A program made the position numbers and the translations under genes. Source: Betaproteobacteria bacterium (GTDB lineage: Bacteria > Pseudomonadota > Gammaproteobacteria > Burkholderiales > Burkholderiaceae_C). From it: a stretch of DNA of 33,274 nt. The notes beneath the pieces were generated by a model that was given only the letters and a program-made list of their open reading frames with translations, was not told the DNA's origin and made no database searches. Positions 27,370 to 33,274 of this stretch are shown here, one piece after another (positions within the stretch are counted from its first letter, which is position 1; each line of letters begins with the position of its first letter). The stretch covers positions 1-33,274 of the forward strand of contig RFXS01000010.1 in the NCBI GenBank assembly GCA_009921465.1, given 5' to 3'.

Positions 27370-28272
27370 TCATGTTGGCCTGGCTTGTGACAGCATGGCG
27401 CGCATGTCCACCAATGAAACGGCACTCTCACCCGCCATGGGCACGCGGGGTGGTGGCTTGATGGCATGGCCATATATCACCTCAAAGGTCAGCTGCAAGC
27501 GACCATCGCTGGCGCTGCGTGAGCCCCATTGCTCAACGGCTTTCAACCAATCCTGGCGCCAGGTTTTGCCGCGGCATGATGGGAACCGGTCCGCGCGTGT
27601 ATTGCGCCCCATGGTGCGCAAATCGCTCAGCATGTCCATCGCGCTGGCATAGGTCAAGGTGATGCGCTCCATGTCCATCACAGGTTGAGCGAACCCAGAC
27701 TCCAACAACATATCGCCCCAATCGTGCATATCGGTCAGGTTCGGCCCCGGTGGGCCCCATCCCATTTGTTGGTGCACAGACTGCAATTCGCGCAAACTGT
27801 CGGGCCCCAAGGCTGAAAACATAACAAATCCATCAACGGCCAAGGCTTTTTGCCACAAATTCAACAAATGAAGCGGCTCTGCGCTGTGGTGCAGCACCAT
27901 ATTGGCCCACACCATGTCCACCCCACGCTCCGGCGGTTGCGCCACTTGCTGGGCACCGCGTCGCCAAGCCTGCCACCAAGGCTCTGTGAAACGTTGGCGT
28001 GCAAATGCCGCACGTTGCGGGCTCGGTTCCACCAACCAGCACGTGGCCCGGGGATAACGAAGTCTTAGCAAAGGGTGGACCTCAACCCCGCTGTCGCTGG
28101 GGTGCCAATGGGCCCAAGTTTGGGGTGGCTGACGAATCCAGTCCAGGCGCTGATGCATGCGCCGGGCCACTTCTTCACTGAGCCAAGCCGGTTGTGGTCG
28201 TGCCCGCTCAAGCCACTTGCGCGCGGCCTGGGCATCCAAGGTGGGGGGTTGCGCAGACTTGGCCAATGACAT
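27370..28272 (-). CDS. BioC-like methyltransferase with degraded SAM motif I
   Basis: A 300-residue protein resembling malonyl-ACP O-methyltransferase BioC, which starts pimelate synthesis for biotin. Retained features are VEPSPQRAAFARQRF, VWANMVLHHSAEP, FSALGPDSLREL and NLTDMHDWGDMLLESGFA with the following MERITLTY. However, where SAM motif I (usually DxGxGxG) should be, residues 53-65 read WAHWHPSDSGVEV. Activity is therefore doubtful; it may use another substrate or be a structural paralogue. No biotin genes are in the window. The frame extends upstream into comF on the other strand; ATG 28272 is the last sensible start. Divergent from comF across 21 bp, no Shine-Dalgarno. Confidence 0.75.
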   Translation of the reverse strand: MSLAKSAQPPTLDAQAARKWLERARPQPAWLSEEVARRMHQRLDWIRQPPQTWAHWHPSDSGVEVHPLLRLRYPRATCWLVEPSPQRAAFARQRFTEPWWQAWRRGAQQVAQPPERGVDMVWANMVLHHSAEPLHLLNLWQKALAVDGFVMFSALGPDSLRELQSVHQQMGWGPPGPNLTDMHDWGDMLLESGFAQPVMDMERITLTYASAMDMLSDLRTMGRNTRADRFPSCRGKTWRQDWLKAVEQWGSRSASDGRLQLTFEVIYGHAIKPPPRVPMAGESAVSLVDMRAMLSQARPT

Positions 28273-28279
28273 GGTGGGC

Positions 28280-28287
28280 AGTATATT
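28280..28287. promoter_or_regulatory. candidate shared -10 for methyltransferase and comF
   Basis: The 21-bp divergent spacer contains AGTATATT. On +, TATATT (28282-28287) is preceded 17 nt upstream by TTGGCC (28259-28264, 4/6 to -35) and ends 6 nt before the comF ATG. On -, TATACT (28285-28280) ends 7 nt before the methyltransferase ATG. Both would give leaderless mRNAs. Confidence 0.45.
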
Positions 28288-28293
28288 GGCGCG

Positions 28294-29079
28294 ATGGCCC
28301 TGTTTGACTTTGCCTCCCCCGCCAATTGGGTCCAATCCCAACGGGGCTTCAGCGTGTGCTCCATTTGCCATGCATGGCCTGCGCAAGCCATTTGCACCGG
28401 ATGCATTGAACGGTTTGCGCAACCCTTGGTGCGCTGCCCTGTGTGCGCCTTGCCCGGCTTTGCCAGCGCTTGCCCTGACTGCACCAAGCACCCGCCAGCC
28501 TGGGACCAGGCGCTTTGTGCGGTGGCCTATGGCTACCCGTGGGACGCTTGCCTGGCGCGCTTGAAATTCAAGGGTGACAGCGCCTTCGCTGGGGCCTTGG
28601 CCCACGTGATGCAACACGCCCCAGGCGTGGAAAACGCTTTGGATGAGGCCCACGCCGTGCTGCCCATGCCCTTGTCACCCGAGCGTTTGCGCGAGCGCGG
28701 GTTCAATCAGGCCCTGGTTTTGGCGCGCCATTTATCACGCCATAAAACCATCAGCGACGCCTTGCTGCGCATCCGACACACCCCCACCCAAGCCAGCCTG
28801 CCCAAGGCCCAGCGCTTGCTTAATTTGGTTGGCACCATGGTGGTCAACCCCCGCCATGCGGCTGGCCTGCACCAGCGCCGCGTGGTGCTGATCGACGACG
28901 TCATGACCACCGGCAGCAGCCTGCAAACCGCCGCCTTGGCTTTGCGCCAAGTCGGTGTGCGCCACATCACCGCCGTGGTTTTTGCGCGCACCGATGCGCC
29001 CACCTTGGTTGACAGCGACGAGCCCATGGGCGTGGGAGAGAATGCACGCCATGTTTCACATCGTCTTGGTTCAGCCTGA
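28294..29079 (+). CDS. comF: ComF family phosphoribosyltransferase-like protein
   Basis: A 261-residue ComF/GntX-type protein. In naturally transformable bacteria ComFC-type proteins act in uptake of single-stranded DNA into the cytosol; elsewhere the role is unclear. The N-terminal part holds four CxxC pairs (C22/C25, C34/C37, C48/C51, C60/C63), enough for two zinc ribbons. The C-terminal part is a PRTase domain with the PRPP loop VVLIDDVMTTGSS near 205-217 and LRERGFNQA. ATG 28294 has no Shine-Dalgarno; a TATATT lies 6 nt upstream. Its last 29 nt overlap the trmL start, so the two are probably coupled. Confidence 0.92.
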   Translation: MALFDFASPANWVQSQRGFSVCSICHAWPAQAICTGCIERFAQPLVRCPVCALPGFASACPDCTKHPPAWDQALCAVAYGYPWDACLARLKFKGDSAFAGALAHVMQHAPGVENALDEAHAVLPMPLSPERLRERGFNQALVLARHLSRHKTISDALLRIRHTPTQASLPKAQRLLNLVGTMVVNPRHAAGLHQRRVVLIDDVMTTGSSLQTAALALRQVGVRHITAVVFARTDAPTLVDSDEPMGVGENARHVSHRLGSA

Positions 29080-29530
29080 AATCCCGCCCAACACGGGCAA
29101 CGTGATCCGACTTGCCGCCAACACAGGTTGCCAGTTGCATCTGGTCGAACCTTTGGGGTTTGATTTGAGCGACAAGCAAATGCGCCGCGCTGGGCTGGAC
29201 TACCACGAGTACGCTCAGTTGCACATCCATCCTGATTGGCTGGCCCTGAGCAACACCATGGCAAGGCTGGGCGGTCAAGCCTATGCTTTGACGACCCGCG
29301 GTCACGCACGGCCACATGACACCGCGTTTGCCCCGGGCGACTGGTTGGTGTTTGGCAACGAAACCGCTGGGCTTGCCGCAACCGTGCGCGATCTATTTCC
29401 AAACGAGCGTCAATTGCGTTTGCCCATGCGCCCTGGCCAGCGCAGCTTGAACCTGTCCAATGCCGTGGCGGTGGTGGTGTATGAGGCTTGGCGCCAGCAC
29501 GGCTTCATGGATGCAACTGCGTCAATATGA
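29051..29530 (+). CDS. trmL: tRNA (cytidine(34)-2'-O)-methyltransferase TrmL
   Basis: SPOUT-class methyltransferase that modifies the wobble ribose of certain leucine tRNAs; 159 residues, close to the 157 of E. coli. It starts MFHIVLVQPEIPPNTGNVIRLAANTG, cut here at the first 20 as the family signature region IVL.EPEIPPNTGN. The knot motifs LVFGNETAGL (about 102) and LPMRPGQRSLNLSNAVAV (about 126-143) are intact. An ATG at 29042 is also in frame and lies nearer to a GGAG (29035-29038), adding three residues; I kept 29051 because it matches family starts. It overlaps comF. Confidence 0.93.
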   Translation: MFHIVLVQPEIPPNTGNVIRLAANTGCQLHLVEPLGFDLSDKQMRRAGLDYHEYAQLHIHPDWLALSNTMARLGGQAYALTTRGHARPHDTAFAPGDWLVFGNETAGLAATVRDLFPNERQLRLPMRPGQRSLNLSNAVAVVVYEAWRQHGFMDATASI

Positions 29531-29565
29531 GACGACGGGCAATGCGGTCAGCGGTTTGATCGAAC

Positions 29566-30324
29566 CTAACCCCTGAAGGCGTCAACCAGTAATTTGGTTC
29601 CGGTACAAAACATGCCCAGGTACACCAATCGGTAAAACAAAGTGGGCTCAATGGTTCGCGCCACCCGGACACCCGCCCACACCCCCACCGGGGCCAAGGG
29701 CAGCAAGATCAGCGACGTCATGAAATTGCGCCAATCCAGCAAGCCCAAAAAGGCGTAGGGTATCCATTTGCCTGCGTTGACAAAGAAAAAGAAAAACGCC
29801 ATGGTCGCGGTGTAGACCATGGGGGCCATGCGCATGGGGAGTACATACGCATTGATGGGCGGCCCACCAGCATGGGCAATGAAGCTGGTAAAGCCCGAGG
29901 TGGCGGTCAAAATGGCCCCCACCCAGCGGGGTGCGGGACGGCTGTTGGCTGTGGGCGGAAAAGCCAAGCGTTGGGCCAGAAAAAGCAAGGTCGTCAAACC
30001 CACCAAACCAGCCACCCAACGCGACTCCATGTAGCGAAAGAGCAAAAAACCAACCCCAATGCCCACCATCCCCCAGGGAATCAAAAACCGCAGCAGTTTC
30101 ACGTCGTAGTCACGCCGAAATGCGTGCAAACCCAGCAGGTCCATCACCAACAAAATCGGCATCAAAATCGCAGCGGCCTGTGGCACGGTGATGGCCATGG
30201 CCATGATGGGCACGGCCAATGAACCAAACCCAGCGCCAAAACCACTTTTGCTCAAACCCAACAGCAACACGGCCGGTACAGCCAGGCTGTAGAAAAACGG
30301 GTCGGTGATGTAAGCATCGGTCAA
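29566..30324 (-). CDS. TauE/SafE (TSUP) family membrane transporter
   Basis: A 252-residue protein with about eight membrane helices. It begins with the family repeat LLGLSKSGFGAGFGSLAVPIMA near residues 21-42, and the second copy is GFTSFIAHAGGPPINAYVLP near 142-161. TSUP members export sulfite, sulfonates or related organic anions; the substrate here is unknown. The only start giving the family N-terminus is TTG at 30324 (a stop lies just upstream). The TTG overlaps the stop of a possible 52-codon gene upstream (TTGA), which may explain how such a weak start is used. GGGG lies about 8 nt before it. Confidence 0.9.
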   Translation of the reverse strand: MTDAYITDPFFYSLAVPAVLLLGLSKSGFGAGFGSLAVPIMAMAITVPQAAAILMPILLVMDLLGLHAFRRDYDVKLLRFLIPWGMVGIGVGFLLFRYMESRWVAGLVGLTTLLFLAQRLAFPPTANSRPAPRWVGAILTATSGFTSFIAHAGGPPINAYVLPMRMAPMVYTATMAFFFFFVNAGKWIPYAFLGLLDWRNFMTSLILLPLAPVGVWAGVRVARTIEPTLFYRLVYLGMFCTGTKLLVDAFRG

Positions 30325-30479
30325 TTCAGTTTCCCCATGCTTGCGTACAAAGGCTTGGGGCTGCCTTGTGGCTTGAACAACGCACCAAGACCCAAAATCA
30401 CCAGATCGCAGTGAAGTACCGAAAAAATGATCATGGTGATGAAGTTAAACCCAGGTGAACGATGCACCCATCTTGCCAT
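30321..30479 (-). CDS. possible small membrane protein upstream of the TSUP gene (52 aa)
   Basis: A 52-codon open frame in the divergent region between the TSUP gene and fpr. It begins with a basic end (MARWVHRS), has a hydrophobic segment at about residues 11-35 (core FITMIIFSVLHCDLVILGLG), then a polar tail ending KLN. The stop overlaps the TTG of the TSUP gene, as expected for coupled genes. No clear Shine-Dalgarno precedes ATG 30479, and I do not recognise the family. The rest of the divergent region (30480-30623) shows only AT-rich promoter-like words such as TAAAAT at 30586-30591. Confidence 0.4.
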   Translation of the reverse strand: MARWVHRSPGFNFITMIIFSVLHCDLVILGLGALFKPQGSPKPLYASMGKLN

Positions 30480-30623
30480 GGATCAACATGCTGGCACTGG
30501 CCACTGTCCCATGCGGGTCATGGCCTAGGCGCATCCATCGACCCCGTCAAGCCGCATCAGCCACGAGCGCAACAAGGGGCTGACTTAAAATCTGGTTTTA
30601 AATCAATGCAATGCCCACCGTCC

Positions 30624-31397
30624 ATGAGTGCCTTTTTAGAAGAAAAAATATTATCGGTTCACCATTGGACCGACCGCCTGTTTAGCTTCACCACCACACG
30701 CGACACGGCCCTGCGTTTTTCCAACGGGCACTTCACCATGATCGGCTTGCCCGTCAATGGCAAACCCTTGCTGCGCGCCTACAGCATTGTCAGCGCCAAC
30801 TACGAAGAACACCTGGAATTTTTGAGCATCAAAGTGCCCGATGGCCCCTTGACCTCTCGCTTGCAACACATCCAAGTGGGCGACACCTTGATCGTGGGTC
30901 GCAAACCCACCGGCACCTTGCTCATCGACTACCTCTTACCTGGCAAAAACCTGTATTTGCTGGGCACCGGCACCGGCTTGGCACCGTACCTGAGCATCGT
31001 GCGCGACCCCGAAACCTATGAGCGGTTTGAAAAAGTCATCCTCGTGCACGGGGTGCGCCAGGTCAATGAACTGGCTTACCTGCACTACCTGCGGAAAGAA
31101 CTGCCCCAACACGAACTGTTGGGTGAATGGGTATCAGCGCAATTGTTGTACTACCCCACTGTGACGCGCGAAGCCTTTGAGCACCAAGGCAGGATCCCCG
31201 ACTTGATCGACAGCGGAAAAATATTTGCCGACTTGGGCCTGCCTGAGCTTGATGCATCGCGCGACCGCGTGATGCTGTGCGGCAGCCCGCAAATGCTCAA
31301 AGACCTCAAAACCCTGCTCGAAGTGCGCGGCTTCAAAGAGGGCAACACCACCACACCGGGCGACTTTGTGGTGGAGCGCGCTTTTGTCGAACAGTGA
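30624..31397 (+). CDS. fpr: ferredoxin/flavodoxin–NADP+ reductase
   Basis: FAD enzyme exchanging electrons between NADPH and ferredoxin or flavodoxin; 257 residues, the normal size for bacterial FPRs. The FAD motif RAYSIVS is near 50-56 and the pyrophosphate-binding GPLTSRL near 76-82. NADP-binding motifs are GTGTGLAPYLS (about 113-123), VHGVRQ and MLCGSPQML. The C-terminal FVVERAFVEQ, extending past the usual aromatic end, marks the subclass with Azotobacter FPR. In-frame ATG 30606 is an alternative start. It may supply the YfhL-type ferredoxin at 10847, but they are far apart. It converges on the thiolase with 3 bp between stops. Confidence 0.94.
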   Translation: MSAFLEEKILSVHHWTDRLFSFTTTRDTALRFSNGHFTMIGLPVNGKPLLRAYSIVSANYEEHLEFLSIKVPDGPLTSRLQHIQVGDTLIVGRKPTGTLLIDYLLPGKNLYLLGTGTGLAPYLSIVRDPETYERFEKVILVHGVRQVNELAYLHYLRKELPQHELLGEWVSAQLLYYPTVTREAFEHQGRIPDLIDSGKIFADLGLPELDASRDRVMLCGSPQMLKDLKTLLEVRGFKEGNTTTPGDFVVERAFVEQ

Positions 31398-31400
31398 GCG

Positions 31401-32603
31401 TCAAACCCGTTCAATGACCAGGGCAATGCCCTGCCCCACCCCAATGCACATGGTGCACAAGGCATAACGCCCACCGGTGCGGTGCAATTGGTTGATCGCC
31501 GTGGTCACCAAGCGCCCGCCGCTGGCGCCCAAGGGGTGACCCAAAGCAATCGCCCCGCCATTGGGGTTGACGCGCTCATCATCGTCAGACAAACCCAGCA
31601 TGCGCAGCACGGCCAGGCCTTGGGCCGCAAACGCCTCGTTGAGTTCGATCACGTCCATTTGGGGCAGCTTCAACCCGGTCAAGGCCAACACCTTTTCGGT
31701 GGCAGGTGCGGGACCAATGCCCATCACGCGGGGCGGTACCCCGGCGGTGGCCATGCCCACCACACGCGCACGCGGCTTCAAACCTTGCTGGGCTGCGGTT
31801 TTTTCGTCGGCCAGCAGCAGCGCACAAGCCCCGTCATTGACGCCGCTGGCGTTGCCCGCGGTCACACTGCCATCGGGGCGCACAACGCCCTTGAGCTTGG
31901 CCAATGACTCCATGCTGGTCTCACGCGGGTGCTCGTCTTGGGCCACCGACAGTGGGTCGCCTTTGCGCTGGGGCACGCTCACCGGGGTGATCTCGGCATC
32001 AAAAAAACCTGCCTTTTGGGCTGCCACGGCCTTGCGTTGGCTGGCCAAAGCCATGCGGTCTTGGGCTTGGCGCTCTATGCCATGCTCGGTGGCGACGTTT
32101 TCAGCCGTCTCGGGCATCGAGTCAACGCCGAACTGGGCCTTCATTTTTTTATTCACAAAGCGCCAGCCAATGGTGGTGTCGTAAATCTCCGCATTGCGGC
32201 CAAAAGCGCTGTCGGCTTTGGGCATGACAAAGGGGGCGCGGCTCATGCTCTCCACACCACCAGCGATCATCAAATGGGCCTCGCCTGCGCGGATGGCGCG
32301 CGCGGCCGTGCCCACCGCGTCCAGGCCCGAGCCGCACAAGCGATTGATGGTCGCACCCGGCACACCCACGGGCAAACCGGCCAGCAAGCTGGCCATGTGG
32401 GCCACATTGCGGTTGTCCTCACCAGCTTGATTCACGCAACCAAAAATCACATCGGTCACCGCCGCCCAATCCACTTTGGGGTTGCGCGCCATCAGGGCCA
32501 TCAGGGGCACGGCGGCCAGATCATCGGTGCGCACCGAAGACAAAGCGCCCCCATAACGGCCAAATGGGGTGCGGATGGCGTCACAAATGAAGGCCTGGTT
32601 CAT
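31401..32603 (-). CDS. pcaF: thiolase, 3-oxoadipyl-CoA thiolase type
   Basis: A 400-residue thiolase. The nucleophilic Cys is C90 in INRLCGSGLDA; H356 in ALGHPLGASG and C386 in MCIGVGQG complete the active site. The 400-residue length, ICDAIRTPFGRYGGAL start, NQAGEDNRNVA, MSRAPFVMPKA, and DTTIGWRFVN are closer to PcaF/PaaJ (3-oxoadipyl-CoA to succinyl-CoA and acetyl-CoA, end of the beta-ketoadipate and phenylacetate routes) than to PhaA or FadA. No other aromatic-degradation gene is nearby, so general acetyl-CoA acetyltransferase use is possible. AGGA lies 6 nt before the ATG. Divergent from the DUF1841 gene. Confidence 0.85.
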   Translation of the reverse strand: MNQAFICDAIRTPFGRYGGALSSVRTDDLAAVPLMALMARNPKVDWAAVTDVIFGCVNQAGEDNRNVAHMASLLAGLPVGVPGATINRLCGSGLDAVGTAARAIRAGEAHLMIAGGVESMSRAPFVMPKADSAFGRNAEIYDTTIGWRFVNKKMKAQFGVDSMPETAENVATEHGIERQAQDRMALASQRKAVAAQKAGFFDAEITPVSVPQRKGDPLSVAQDEHPRETSMESLAKLKGVVRPDGSVTAGNASGVNDGACALLLADEKTAAQQGLKPRARVVGMATAGVPPRVMGIGPAPATEKVLALTGLKLPQMDVIELNEAFAAQGLAVLRMLGLSDDDERVNPNGGAIALGHPLGASGGRLVTTAINQLHRTGGRYALCTMCIGVGQGIALVIERV

Positions 32604-32686
32604 GGAAGTCCTTTGCTGCGGGGGTTGTTGGGGTGATCAGGGAAGGGTTGCATGCTTTGGAAGGCTGCGACCGTGCTTGGACTGCA

Positions 32687-32694
32687 ATTATGAT
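32687..32694. promoter_or_regulatory. candidate shared -10, thiolase / DUF1841
   Basis: ATTATGAT in the 146-bp divergent gap. On +, TATGAT (32689-32694) lies 55 nt before the DUF1841 ATG. On -, CATAAT (32692-32687) lies 83 nt before the thiolase ATG. No well-spaced -35 was found. The rest of the gap shows nothing I can name. Confidence 0.3.
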
Positions 32695-32749
32695 TCAAGC
32701 CCCGTCAACCACCAGGCGTGGCCCTGCAGCCACCGCTTTGCCCCAACCC

Positions 32750-33184
32750 ATGTTTTCCCCTTCTCAGGACGATGTCCGTCGGTTTTTTTGTCAGGTGATG
32801 TTGCGTTGGCGGCAGGCAGAACCGCTGGACGCCTTGCAAACCCTGGCCGCACAGTGGGTGCAAGAACACCCCGAGTTCCACAACGTTTTGTCCGATGAAG
32901 TTTGGGCCTTGCGCCAAACCTACCCGGTTGAGGCTGGCCACGCAAACCCGTTTTTGCACCTGTCAATGCACTTGTCCATCAGCGAACAATGCTCGATCGA
33001 TCAACCCCAGGGCATCCGGCAAGCCGTGGAATTGCTGACCCGTCGCAAGGACTCACTGCACGAAGCCCACCACATCGTGATGGAATGTTTGGGTGCCATG
33101 CTGTGGGAGAGCCAACGCAGTGGTCGTGCGCCCGATGGGGCGGCCTATGTAGAGGCCATCCAGCGCTTGATCAGCCGTGATTGA
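32750..33184 (+). CDS. DUF1841 family protein
   Basis: A 144-residue cytosolic protein of unknown function. The start MFSPSQDDVRRFFCQ and the middle part with NPFLHLSMHLSISEQ (about 66-80), GIRQAV, and HEAHHIVMECLGAMLWE (about 107-123) match DUF1841, found mainly in beta- and gammaproteobacteria. Several conserved His and Glu residues (HLSMHL, HEAHH) could bind metal, but this is speculation. The frame is open upstream to 32633 with ATGs at 32633 and 32690; I chose 32750 because it matches the family N-terminus and length. No Shine-Dalgarno is evident. Confidence 0.88.
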   Translation: MFSPSQDDVRRFFCQVMLRWRQAEPLDALQTLAAQWVQEHPEFHNVLSDEVWALRQTYPVEAGHANPFLHLSMHLSISEQCSIDQPQGIRQAVELLTRRKDSLHEAHHIVMECLGAMLWESQRSGRAPDGAAYVEAIQRLISRD

Positions 33185-33217
33185 GGCCCCGAGCGATCCA
33201 TGACCGAAAAGCTCAGA

Positions 33218-33274
33218 TCAGCGCCGGTATTTGAGTTGCCGCCACCAAAGGCCTAGCCAATATTTGCGCCATTT
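33218..33274 (-). CDS. possible C-terminus of an unidentified minus-strand gene
   Basis: The last 57 bases read on the minus strand as 18 codons followed by TGA, giving a basic, Trp/Tyr-rich end (KWRKYWLGLWWRQLKYRR). The frame is open at the window edge. The composition looks more like a real C-terminus than random sequence, and it would converge on DUF1841 with 33 bp between stops. Too short to identify. Confidence 0.3.
   Translation of the reverse strand, partial: KWRKYWLGLWWRQLKYRR

Noticed and set aside
29551-29564. GGTTT/GAACC imperfect hairpin between trmL and the TSUP gene
   Set aside because: Short stem with a G-T wobble and no T-run on either strand; not a credible terminator.
33200-33259. 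Short + strand ORF after DUF1841 beginning MTEKLR
   Set aside because: Under 20 codons before a stop, no Shine-Dalgarno, and it overlaps a more convincing minus-strand C-terminus.

Overview
The window looks like a conserved housekeeping segment of a betaproteobacterial chromosome, most likely order Burkholderiales, family Comamonadaceae (possibly Limnohabitans-like). The family assignment is inferred from moderately high GC, very compact genes, and gene neighbourhoods I recall from that order: ispE–tRNA-Gln–prs–rplY–pth, the coxB–coxA–ctaG–DUF2970–coxC–SURF1–ctaA–ctaB–sco cluster, and ftsY opposite a pair of M16 peptidases. I see no insertion sequence, phage gene, CRISPR array or rRNA. The only RNA gene is one tRNA-Gln(UUG).

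Layout. 1–3364 (+): 5'-truncated nadK, then recN and rapZ, with stop/start codons overlapping. 3368–5225 (-): mutY and mutM, two DNA glycosylases of the 8-oxoguanine pathway. 5267–10068 (+): TPR protein, lolB, ispE, tRNA-Gln, prs and rplY, closed by a strong terminator; pth follows at 10146. 10847–15731 (-): M16 peptidase pair, rsmD, coaD, a histidine phosphatase and a 2[4Fe-4S] ferredoxin. 15792–17992 (+): ftsY, then rpoH behind a CIRCE operator. 18065–27230 (-): a nearly complete aa3-type cytochrome c oxidase locus with structural subunits, copper and heme A assembly factors; only a small two-helix DUF2909 gene (22236) runs the other way. 27370–33184: a BioC-like methyltransferase (-), comF and trmL (+), a TSUP transporter with a possible small upstream gene (-), fpr (+), a 3-oxoadipyl-CoA-type thiolase (-) and DUF1841 (+). 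The last 57 bases may hold the C-terminus of another minus-strand gene.

How the genes work together. The oxidase locus contains most of what is needed to build the terminal oxidase: CoxB/CoxA/CoxC, CtaG and SCO-type copper chaperones, SURF1, and CtaA/CtaB for heme A. The + strand block from 5267 joins isoprenoid precursor synthesis, PRPP synthesis and translation functions.

The points most worth a second look are: (1) a near-perfect CIRCE (HrcA operator) placed inside a candidate promoter of rpoH; (2) the same -10-like hexamer exactly 6 nt before the ATG of four genes lacking an obvious Shine-Dalgarno, suggesting leaderless mRNAs, with several of these hexamers symmetric and shared by divergent genes; (3) a prs gene whose conserved C-terminus is replaced by sequence reading into rplY; (4) a BioC-like protein with a degraded SAM motif I; (5) a second, membrane-anchored SCO-like protein inside the oxidase cluster. 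No wholly new system was recognised.
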